DNA from: Fomitopsis serialis
Lineage: Eukaryota; Basidiomycota; Agaricomycetes; Polyporales; Fomitopsidaceae
Length of the DNA stretch: 12,411 nucleotides
Direction: 5' to 3'
NCBI RefSeq assembly: GCF_022376445.1
Contig: NW_025955731.1
Span: forward strand, 1 to 12,411
In this document: one piece after another, positions 1 through 8,715 of the stretch
Position numbering within the stretch: position 1 is the stretch's first letter
How the letters are laid out: each line of letters begins with the position of its first letter
Notes under the pieces: generated by a model
Databases searched by the model: none
Seen by the model: the letters and a program-made list of their open reading frames with translations, nothing else
What the model was told of the DNA's origin: nothing
Translations under genes and position numbers: made by a program

Positions 1-380
1 CTCATTATTACTGAGTGAGCTTGGATGGTCAGTTGCAAGAGAGCGAGAGGGGAATGATTGGCGGTGTGGGGCGCAGCCCGCAGGGCTGCCCGACTCGAAG
101 AGTGTGCCTGGACCTGAGGGGCAACGGGTGAGCCGCGATACCCAATATGAAGACGTCGAGTACGGCGGCGCGTTGCGGCGAAGCCGTTACCCCCAGTCCA
201 GAAGCCGACGAGCCTCGTCGTACATGCTCTGTGAGTCAGTGTCCAACACTGACGACGCCAATGACCCGTATTGCTGATCAACCGGTTCGCAGAGTCCCGC
301 CGGATGGGCGCCGCGAAGCAAACATCGCTCCGCTGACCCTAGGAGGAGCAGTGCCGTGTCGTGCTCATCGAACCCGGTGT
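1..380. other. Non-coding left end
   Basis: I see no supported gene here. The open frames lack codon regularity and family resemblance, and no splice-compatible exon chain could be built. The only local structure is a perfect 7-bp stem with a 3-base loop at 73-89 (GCAGCCC/GGGCTGC), whose function is unknown. Confidence 0.5.
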
Positions 381-859
381 GTCCAGCCTGACTAGTGTGC
401 AGTGGATGACACGAGTTCGTTACGCTCGTGCCGACACGAGCCAGTGCCAGTGTAAGCGTGCTGCTGCTGCATGCTCCTGACTCGTGTGCAGTGAATGACA
501 CGAGCGTGTTATGCTCGTGCCGACACGAGCCAGTGTAAGCGTGCTGCGTCCAGCCCGACCCGTGTGTGACACTCGCTGGCTATGAGCTCGTGCTGACACG
601 AGCCGGTGTAAGCATACTGCGTCCAGCCTGACCCGGTGTGACACTCGCTGGCTATGAGCTCGTGCTGACGCGAGCCAGTATAAGCCTGCTGCGTCCAGCC
701 TGACTCGTGTGTGACACTCGCTGGCTATGAGCTCGTGCTGACACGAGCCAGTGAAGCATACTGCGTCCAGTGTAAGCATGTTGCCTCCAGCCTGACTCGC
801 GTGTGCATGACACGAGCTAGCGATGGTCGTGCCGACGCGAGCCAGGGTAAGCGGGTTGC
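381..859. repeat. Degenerate minisatellite, about 6.5 units of 72-77 bp, hairpin in each unit
   Basis: Approximate units are 381-470 (expanded by a small internal duplication), 471-547, 548-620, 621-692, 693-764, a partial copy 765-784, and 785-859. Most start near GTCCAGCCTGACTCGTGTG and end near GTAAGCATACTGC. Units at 548, 621 and 693 are the most alike (72-73 bp) and look like the most recent duplications; outer copies are more diverged. Each unit contains the inverted repeat GCTCGTG-(4 nt)-CACGAGC or a one-mismatch version. The minus strand stays open for about 180 codons across the array, but this follows from a repeat period that is often a multiple of three, and I do not call a gene. 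Confidence 0.85.
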
Positions 860-1489
860 GTGCAGCATGAAAGAAACTCAGCGGGTTGGTCCCGCCCGGC
901 GACCAGTGAGCGAGAGCGCTGGTGACGGAGCACTGGGCGGCGGTCGAAGGACTCGGAGTCGGACAGTCCACAATGGCAACCGCTGCTCGCTCAGCTGGAT
1001 GCTCATGTCGGACAAGCTTGCGAGACAGAGACTACGACTCTGTGTTGACCATCCTCCACGCATTTGTGAGTGGTACAATCATTTGGTCGTTGCTCACATA
1101 ATCCGGCTCTTCGTCGCCATCGGGATTGATGAGCGAAGGTTGTACCATAGTCCCCTTCCTGTAAGCTACAAGTGGTGTAGTCTTAGTGGAAGAAAACGAG
1201 AGCTATTCGAAGGGCGTAGCGGCCGCGGAGCCTTCGAGAGCGGTCGTCCGAGTGGGCGCGCAGAGGAGAGCGATGCGCGCCTAAATCTCCTCCTGCATGC
1301 GTAGACTCACTTCTACGCGACGCTCGTGCCTCGCTTCGCTTAGAATACCAGGTACGTACTTCATTGAAGGTCACGCCCCCTGAGAATTCCGGTTCTGATC
1401 TAGATTCGCAGGATCCAATGATAAAGTACAGATGGTGACCGAGTACGTTAGACCACAAAGACTGTCCGTCGCCAACTCACAATCGTAAC
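860..1489. other. Intergenic region upstream of the NTPase gene
   Basis: No supported gene. An 8-bp inverted repeat (TGGTACAA at 1071-1078, TTGTACCA at 1140-1147) is short enough to be chance. The last 60 bases before 1490 should hold the 5' leader of the NTPase gene; no clear TATA box is visible. A short palindromic doublet of CAGCGCTG spans the start codon region at about 1493-1508. Confidence 0.4.
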
Positions 1490-3937
1490 ATGCAGCGCTG
1501 CAGCGCTGAGCAGGCCCGCGACCTGAGTGCTGCATGGCGCCAAGAGTATCGAGGCCCCGCTCTAGAGAACTTTCTGCAAGCCATGCAGTGGTACGAAGCC
1601 AACTACGACAGCTCGATTTATCATGGTCGTACTATCGCCATTCTTCAGTCGAGTGATTGTGGTAAATCACGTCTGGTTGACGAGCTTGCATCGAAGGTGC
1701 GGTGTACTCATCAATGAGGCTACATCGACAATTCTGCGATACTGACAACATGCCGAATAGCATCCGGTGCTCAATGTCTGCTTTCGTGCGAGTACAGACC
1801 TGACGTCTGGTTGGCCTACTGGAGACACAATGGCATTGAAGTTCTTTGAAGATCACTCCGCCATCCCTATTGACCCCGCCGCCAATACGATCAGGGCGAG
1901 CGATTTCTCGAGATCTATCACTTGCCTACTTAATCATTGTCCTCACAGAACTTGAAGAGGAGATGGCCGCCGCATTTCTTGGGGCGCTGATTGGAGAAAT
2001 GGCCGATGTCTTCAATATTTCACGACTCAAAGGCAAGCGATCTGGGCTAGGTATCGGCCCTCCCGGCAGCCCCAGAGCAGCCAATCGAGAGCGGTTCTTC
2101 CAGGCCGTCTATGACCGAGCAAATGCGATGCTCCGAGTCAACGAGACATTCCTCACCCAGGAGCGCGATTGGGTCAGGATGTTCATTCCGCCTTCACGCT
2201 GGCACAAAATGGGCTTCAATTGCAAGGTGTCCAGCGATGTACCGAAGGACAGAAGCGTCGAGTGGCATCAGGCACTGTTCGAGAGGTTCTGTCGGCCAGC
2301 GTCCAATCATCTAAGCGACCAGCTAGCCTCCCTGGGAGAGCACAAGTTCTTCCTCGCGTTGGACGAGTGCACCGCCCTTGGATCGGCTGGGAATTCCAGA
2401 GGGGCTCCTCTTCCTCGCAGCTCGCTGGTCGCATTTCAGCGAATTCTGAAGGCTGCCGAGATTTTGGAGTGGCCGGTCTGCTTCTGGTTCCTCCTTCTCG
2501 ACACAAACCCCTCTATGGTTATGCCGCATCCATCTAGTGACGTCTCTTTCTCTCGCCGTGCATCGGATCTCAAGCCTCTTCCTCCTTTCGTCTACCTGGG
2601 CTTCAACCAGCTCATCGATCGCATGACAAGGGAGAAGGCCGCCGACTCGTTGGTTCTCGGCAACTTGAAGTATTCTGGCCGTCCGGTATGTGTTGATCGT
2701 GCTTCTATGTGGCTGGTGTTCAATATCGGCGGCTTTTCAGTTGTGGGCAACAATGCCGGCATACGTCGCGCTGGCCTGTGCGAAGCAAAAGCTCTTCGCG
2801 TCGCAGCAATTTGTCGCCAGCACGCCACTGCAAGTGCTGGCGGCTTTCGCTTCCCGAGCTTGCCTCGAGCTTAGCGGAAACGAGGCCGCGAATCGTATGG
2901 CCGCCCGCGCCGTCAGCCATCACATGCGCATACTCGTCTCAGTCGTCAAAGACACCCTGATCACAGCGGTCCCCGCTGAGCCTATACTTGCCATCGCAGC
3001 CGCCGATGCCCTTAACCGGTCGGAGGATACCTACGGTGACGCCCTCGAGACTCTGATGCACCAGTTGGAACACCAGACCCTCGCACTGGGAGACACAGGA
3101 GAGCTCTGCAGCCGTCTCCTTCTGCTTCTTGCTCGTGACCGAGCCACTCTCCGAGTTCACAAGCGATTTGTCAGTGACGATATGTCGAGGATGCAGATCT
3201 TCGCCCTCGAGCTTCACGAGCTACTGGAAGAGCTACTCGGCGAAAACTTTGGGTTCGAGGAGCAAAAGGAGCTGGCGAAGCGGCTTCTTGCGTTCTGCAA
3301 GGGCAAGTGGGTCAACTTTTACCAGTTCGTCAAGTTCGAGAAGGACGTCACGGAGCTCGATGCAGAGGACCTCGAGCACGCCTGGTTCATCGGTGCTGCC
3401 ATCCAATGCCGTCGCAATCAGGCCGTCATCGACGGCGGGATTGTCGCCTATGCTGGCTCCCTCTACGAGCCGTTCGAGCGCCGCAACCTGATCTTCATCC
3501 CGTACCAAATCAAAGGAAAGACAGCGAGAACTGAAAGCAAGGTCGGTCTTGGTCTGACCGCCCCGCCGATTATTCACCCAAAACACGACGGCTCCGGGAT
3601 CGAACGCGTCAAACCTCAGACGATCGTCCTCCTCATGGATCTCAAGTCCAGTTCAGCGTTCGAAGAGACGGGGCGGATGACGCGGCGGGAGTTGCGTGCG
3701 GCCGAGCGAGCTACGCGATGGGCGGGGTACGCGGATCCCGCGATGGGCGAGGAGGAGCCTCAGAACTTCTTCCTTAACATCCGGGGGTGCTCGTCGACGG
3801 TGTATCCCGTGCTAGAGCCATTTGCCCACACGTTCCAGTCAATTCTCAGCCATGACCCCGACAGTCAACTTCCAGCACCGCTGAAGGCCATGGAAATCGC
3901 GACAGTGGAGGCGATGTTCCCGTTGACAAGGATGTAA
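1490..3937 (+). CDS. Large P-loop NTPase with candidate C-terminal nuclease-like segment (CR-type architecture); reading frame interrupted
   Basis: Exons: 1490-1696, 1761-2685, 2741-3937. Intron 1 is 64 bp (GTGCGG donor, CTGAC branch at 1742-1746); intron 2 is 55 bp with a perfect GTATGT donor. Start chosen at ATG 1490. A Walker A-like loop lies at residues 53-60 (QSSDCGKS, codons 1646-1669, with Gln in place of the first Gly), followed by LNVCFR and GWPTGD motifs. The Walker B segment FFLALDEC has its Asp-Glu at 2362-2367. Near the C-terminus, an AVIDGGIVAY segment (Asp codon 3431-3433) is followed by IPYQIK (Gln 3506-3508, Lys 3512-3514), a spacing that recalls the D...(E/Q)xK core of PD-(D/E)XK nucleases. 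Exon 2 is one base over a multiple of three. The frame passes through all three phases between 1874 and 1930, as expected from two missing bases: one in the C run 1874-1877, one near 1918-1920. Restored length would be about 776 residues. I recall similar proteins as an expanded family in Agaricomycetes; the CR-type assignment is inference. It could equally be a recent pseudogene. Confidence 0.7.
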
Positions 3938-4279
3938 CACGCTGACAACACCGCCGCAAGGAAGGGCACGGAAGAAGTTCATTAGTCGCAAAGGAACTTC
4001 TGGAGCAACCTGGGGTCGGGAAGAAAGCTGATAGAATCCCCGCGTACTAGTAACGTCCGAACGTAAGAACTTGTTCGGTCATAGAATACAACTCAGTCCT
4101 ATGTATTGAGACGAATACATTATGATAGTAACAATCTGATAATAGCCGAAGATAACAAAAGTTGTATTGAGTTTAGACTTCGCTACAAACCTTTAATTCC
4201 TCTTCCTCTTCCTCCCAACTTCCTCCCCTTACCAACTTCGGGGGTTCGTTTCTGTCTCTCATCATCCCCTTCATCGAAC
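3938..4279 (+). promoter_or_regulatory. Intergenic region and probable Dcp1 promoter/leader
   Basis: This holds the 3' region of the NTPase gene and the upstream region of DCP1. A strongly pyrimidine-rich tract (C and T only over most of about 4189-4230, with TCTTCC/CCTCC repeats) lies 50-90 bases before the ATG at 4280. Such CT tracts commonly mark the transcription start area of highly expressed or constitutive fungal genes. No canonical TATA box or poly(A) signal was identified with confidence. Confidence 0.45.
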
Positions 4280-6687
4280 ATGGCACCTCGTCGGCATCGT
4301 TCGACCTCGAACGCGTACGCAGATGACACTCAACGGGCACCATCGCCCGCTACACAACTACAGGCCCAGCGTCAGCTAGGCCTCACTCCTGCGATCTACG
4401 AGAACAACCTTAAAGTTCTCCGACGTCGCGAGCCTTCCATTGTGTCGATATTTGACCAATTCAGTCATGTCTGCGTGTACCACTATCATGCGAACAAGTG
4501 GGAGAAACAAGGTTACGAGGGAAGCATGTTTCTCTTCGAAAAGTGTGTCGTGCTCTCGTCCGTAGTCCGGGCACGTCGTAATCGACTCACTTCAGACAGA
4601 CCTACCCACCCTACGGGTTCTTCATTCTAAACCGCGTGGGCACGGACGATTACATTCGCCCCATATATCCTGAGGACGATGTGGGAATTGTCGGCGACTA
4701 CCTCGCGTTCCGCTATTACCCCAAGTTCACCCAGGTGCGGCTTGCGATGAACTTGCCGTACCCCGTCCCACCGGAGCATCGCCCGACGCTAGATGCTGTG
4801 CTGCTCAACCAGCTGACCCCGGAGGAAGTGGCTGTCTCCCGCGAGGAGAGTGCGTCGACAACCAAAAAGGAGTGGAAGGGGACATCTGTGACGATCGGAT
4901 TGTGGATGTTCGCTACTGACGCGAGGGAGCCTCTCAAAGATGTCATGATGCGGTGCGTCTGGTAAACCAACGAACTATAGCCCCACTGACGGTGTCGCAG
5001 ACTGCACTCTTACATCAAGGCAGGGAAGGTCTACCCCGAAGAGTTCAGGTATGGTCCGGGCCGCCCGCCGCCTCCGAACCCCCACCTTCGCACAGCGAGT
5101 CGCGCGTCCGTGTCCAGTCAGAGCGCCGATGGGCAGGCCAACGGTGGTGTGGCATCTAGTAGCATTCCCAACGGACCTGGTTCGGAGCTCGACAAATTGT
5201 TCGCCAAGCTCTTACCTAGTGCGTCGTCGACGCCGGCGCCTGAGGCACCAGTGCAGTCGACGTTGAAAAAAATGTCTGTGCAAGACCTATTCTCTGCATT
5301 GGGAGGCCCCCAACTGTCGCAACCTACACCTCCACCCGAGCCAGCCCCATCCGCCCCTACGCCCAACCGGGGCATCGCATTGCTTGACTCCATCTTCGCC
5401 TCTGCGACACCCGGGCAGCCCTCCACGCAGTCGATGTCTGGATCCAGCCACACTCCCCAGGCGCTCCCGATGGCCCACCCGAGCTCTCTGCCACCCCATC
5501 CCGAGGACATCCAGATTGTCTCGCCGAAGCCGACGTCGAGTACACTCCCGCAGATCCTCAACCAGGACGTCATTTCATCCCTGCTCGGCCTCGACTCAAG
5601 CTCGCGCGCGTCGTCCGCGGCACCGAGCTCGGCGGGATCGCGACGCTCGCGCTCGAACCGGTACGAGGGCGACACGGAGTACAGCGAGGGAGAGATAGCG
5701 TCGGTGTCAGACTACTCCGCGACGAGCACGGCGCTCGACGTGGATGCGGACCCGGCCATCCTAGCTGCGGGCTCGTCGTCGGGCATGCCTCTGTTCGCTA
5801 TCCAGCACTCTGAAACAACGACGACAACGACGACCTCCCTTAGCGTCCAGGGAGACGTCACGCCCCGACAGACGGTGCGAGGCATCGGCCCTTTCTCACC
5901 TCCACTGCAACCGCAGAGGTCTGCATCCCGCGCGAGTACCCAGCACCTCGCACCTTCGTCAGTTGGGCCCGGCCGGCCGGTCACAGCTAACGGGCATACC
6001 AACGGGCTCACGCAGTCGGACTCATCGTCGACCGTCACTGCCGGCCCACAGCAACGCGAGCTCGTGCCATTCGAGGCCGACTCGGAGCTCTGGCCGTACC
6101 CCCGTGCTCCACTTGACGATCGCTCGCAGGAGGACATCGTCGAGCTTGACTTCACGGACACGCGCGCGCTGAGCGATCCCGCGATGTTCTCGAGCCGGCT
6201 GAAGGAGAAGCAGAGCCAGGGCGGAGGGAAGAAGAAAAAGACGCGGCAGGAACGCGCAGCGGAACGGGAGAAGAAGCGCGAGGAGATCGAGCGTGGGTGG
6301 GACGACCCTGTCAAGGGGAAGTCACGGCGGGGTTGAGGCCACCATCGACGGCCCCAGGGCCGAGTGAGACGGCCAAGGGGAAGCGGAAGGAAAGGGTCAA
6401 TGGCGCAGCGAAAGCCGCCCCGATCACGAATGGCCATGTATCGGACGAGGTCACCGCGGGTGGAGTGCGGGTTAAGGCTGCGCGGGACGCGGTCATCGCG
6501 GCTGCATCCACACGTCCAAAAGAACTGAGCAAAGAGCTCCCGAAGAACGAGTTCGTACGGGATCTGCTCACCCTTATTCATGTGAGTGCCGTCTGTTATC
6601 TTGTATGTTCGTAGCATCTGACCCTTCCTTCAGACAGACAAAGCTTTCGTAGACAGGCTCTATGAGGACTATCTCCGTCACGCGTAA
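4280..6687 (+). CDS. DCP1: mRNA decapping enzyme subunit 1 (Dcp1)
   Basis: Dcp1 is the EVH1-fold activator of the decapping hydrolase Dcp2 and acts in cytoplasmic mRNA decay and P-bodies. Exons: 4280-4542, 4596-4952, 5001-6581 (possibly split, see below), 6634-6687. Introns are 53, 48 and 52 bp with GTGTGT, GTGCGT and GTGAGT donors; the last two have CTGAC branch points and the first has CTCAC. The EVH1 domain spans residues about 34-228: VYHYHANKWEKQGYEGSMF, then PYGFFILNRVGTDDYIRPI, ending with RLHSYIKAGKVYPEEFRYGP. A Pro/Ser-rich disordered middle follows, with several Leu-rich short helices and a basic EKKREEIER stretch. The last exon completes the classical trimerisation helix, NEFVRDLLTLIH then TDKAFVDRLYEDYL. 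Between 6293 and 6357 the frame changes by one. Either a 65-bp intron is spliced out (GTGGGT...CAG, no good branch point), giving 729 residues, or one G is missing from the run 6315-6318, giving 751 with a smooth Pro-rich reading. I favour the missing base. The start at 4280 follows the CT tract; an in-frame ATG at 4106 lies before it. Confidence 0.95.
5815..5835 (+). repeat. Seven-codon threonine microsatellite inside DCP1
   Basis: ACA/ACG/ACC codons encode seven consecutive Thr in the disordered middle of Dcp1. The near-perfect ACAACGACG period of nine bases suggests slippage, so the length is probably polymorphic. Confidence 0.8.
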
Positions 6688-7313
6688 TGGCGCACGCACA
6701 GTGATATCAGTACGACCTATCACGCATTCATGAACCCACATCTAGACCGTCTTGCACGCACGCAAATCATTGCATTTCAAGCTCTCACTCCTCAGTACCT
6801 CGCTCGCCCATGTAGTCGCACCGTTTGTCGACTTTTGTATCATAGGATGTCTAGCTTGTCGGTTTCGTTGGTTGCGTACTGGCCCACACTCTGTTGTACC
6901 TTCTTAGCAGTTCATTGCCACCCACAGTCTAGTACATACGCACATCTGTGCACGTAACGGGCGGGAAGCGGTGTATTCCTGTGACGGCATATGATGATAT
7001 GGAGTCACACCACTCTGAAGCTGTCGCCCTTGGGCCCTATGATCTCCGTCACTTCTGCTTGCGCTATGTACAGCTATCCAGGGCTGTTGAGACGGACTTG
7101 CTGCCAAGGCACGCAAACCGGCAGATGCAGATATCGTCGTACACATAGAGAAGGATTGTTATGCTCATAATAATCTGCGTAAGTAGATGTAAGTCTAGCT
7201 CACAGATACAATATAGTGCCTACTTACGTACGTTTGGCGAAAATAAGCGTTACATATTTATTTACCTTTCTCACTCACCACTTGCTGGCGCTCCTGGCAC
7301 ACTCCGCACGGTC
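6688..7313. other. Intergenic region between DCP1 and the small basic-protein gene
   Basis: This holds the 3' untranslated region of DCP1 and the promoter of the next gene. I see no coding exon, tRNA or canonical AATAAA. A C/T-rich segment at about 7262-7300, just before the ATG at 7314, probably contains the transcription start of the downstream gene. Confidence 0.45.
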
Positions 7314-7997
7314 ATGTCGCTGGCTGCATTGAACCCTTGGTCCCAGAACGCGACCCGGGAAGCCAGGCGACTCGTCCTCTCCGTCCTGCGCTCCCAGAAG
7401 GAACCCTTAGGTGCCCATGACCTCTACAAGCTTGTCGTAGAGCACGAAGCCGAGAAATCGGGCGTTTCGCCTTCGAAAGAGGACCGACAAACCCTTCCGA
7501 CTTCTGGCAACCCACCCGAGCCTCCACATCCGAACCATACCATCAGATCTATGAAGTGCGTTTCTCATGGACTCGGAACGTGTTGAAGTAATGAGTAATG
7601 TGGGTGCGTAGGTACCTGAGGAGTCAAGTTCTCCCCGACCTCATGCGCACGAAGGATGTCCGGCGCGTCTACATGCAGAAAGAGCTCACACCCGCGGAAA
7701 TCGAGCAGCGCAAGCGGACAGCAAAGGGTCCACGAAAACAGAGCATCGTCGCGTCGACCACGCAAGGTGTCTGGCGATTCGAATTTCGCAACAGGCCTGT
7801 GCTGCAGAAGCCGAAGGAGCAGGAGATTTTTGGCGCGACGTGGGTGTAGGTGCGGACTGGTCGCATCTGAATAAGAGGAGGCAGAGGTCGAGGGTGTTGT
7901 CGGTGGTGAGGGATGCGAGGTGGCTGAGAAGCTGGATAAGGCCCGTGAAGAGGCTCTGCAACAGTCTGGGGAGAACGTGGCTGGTGCTGCACCATAG
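7314..7997 (+). CDS. Small basic protein of unknown function, about 209 residues; frame interrupted twice
   Basis: I do not recognise this family. Exons: 7314-7555 and 7612-7997, separated by a 56-bp intron with a GTGCGT donor that splits a Lys codon. The N-terminus (MSLAALNPWSQNATREARRL) is Arg-containing and amphipathic, followed by a helix-turn-helix-like stretch (PLGAHDLYKLV), a Pro-rich linker and a basic half (YLRSQVLPDLM, LTPAEIEQRKR). The first frame meets TAG at 7847, but a coding-like reading continues in the next frame with GADWSHLNKRRQRSR and then in the third with EKLDKAREEALQQSGENV, ending at TAG 7995-7997. This fits one missing base near 7839-7840 and one near 7926. With both losses allowed the length is an exact multiple of three (210 codons with stop). 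If the sequence is taken literally the product is 159 residues. The Arg-rich N-terminus and high charge would suit a mitochondrial or ribosome-associated protein, but that is speculation. Confidence 0.7.
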
Positions 7998-8715
7998 TGC
8001 TGCGTGTTCTGTATGTGTCTCGTCGTCATTTCTTCCCAATCAACGTCCATCGGCGTGTGGTACATTGCGGGGACCATATTGCTCGTTGTTCTGTGTCCTT
8101 CTGCTCCCTCTTGCCAGCATCCCTTGGCAATCGCCTTGATACACTGTTGTCCTGCCAATTGCAAGTGCGCCTTGAAGCTGAGTACCCTCGCAATACCTCA
8201 TGGCCACTGTCCGCTGTGCACTACCCATGCTTGATGGTCGTGCAATGTGACATGCTCTCTTGGGGCCCAAGGTAGGCCACTTCGCAGTGTGCTTCCTCGT
8301 AACCACTTATAATAAAGTTACCACGGAGCAAACATCGTGTATGATTGCCTGACGAGTCCGTGTTGGGCAGGCCTGCTGCAAATCTCGGCAACGACAGATG
8401 AGTGAGGAACCGCAATACCACCGAGTATCGCTGAAGCTTAGTGCTCGAGAGCAGTTCTTGTCGGAACTTCCGTCACGCCGACCCCGCCCTTCAAGCTTCA
8501 AGATTCAACACTGGGGACATGCCGGTCATCTACGGTCATCTACCTTGCTCTGCCGCCTCTGATCTCTTCACCAAACAGTTGTACTGGTCCGCATCTTGTT
8601 GTATTTCCAGTGCTATCACTGACTCGATGAATGACTGTCAAACAATCACAGCAGACGTTCAGTCGAATACATGACGCATGAAGGAAGCGGCTCAATTCCG
8701 CGACTGCGCTACAAA
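7998..8715. other. Convergent intergenic region
   Basis: This is the gap between two converging genes, expected to hold both 3' untranslated regions. A plus-strand AATAAA occurs at 8311-8316, about 310 bases after the distal stop of the small gene, and is a possible poly(A) signal. No coding exon, RNA gene or mobile element is supported. Confidence 0.45.

Noticed and set aside
420..971. Open frame of about 180 codons on the minus strand with a repeated peptide
   Set aside because: It is produced by the tandem DNA repeat. Units differ by lengths that are not always multiples of three, and there is no family resemblance.
1071..1147. Inverted repeat TGGTACAA/TTGTACCA as possible small transposon ends
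   Set aside because: Only 8 bp long, with no target-site duplication seen and an interior too short to interpret. Chance is likely.
711..1304. Plus-strand open frame of 197 codons
   Set aside because: It starts inside the minisatellite, has random-looking composition and matches no motif or splice-compatible neighbour.
1810..1894. Possible extra intron in the NTPase gene explaining the frame change
   Set aside because: It would need a poor GTTGGC donor and would remove the GWPTGD...FFEDH segment, which looks like real family sequence. Two missing bases fit better.
5712..6617. Minus-strand open frame of 301 codons
   Set aside because: It is the antisense shadow of the GC-rich DCP1 exon, whose coding strand is clear from the Dcp1 motifs.
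6988..7018. ATGATGA and CTGA resembling boxes C and D of a snoRNA
   Set aside because: The boxes are only about 25 bases apart, there is no terminal stem and no guide could be assigned.
7565..8164. Minus-strand open frame of 199 codons
   Set aside because: It is antisense to the small basic-protein gene and has no recognisable motif.
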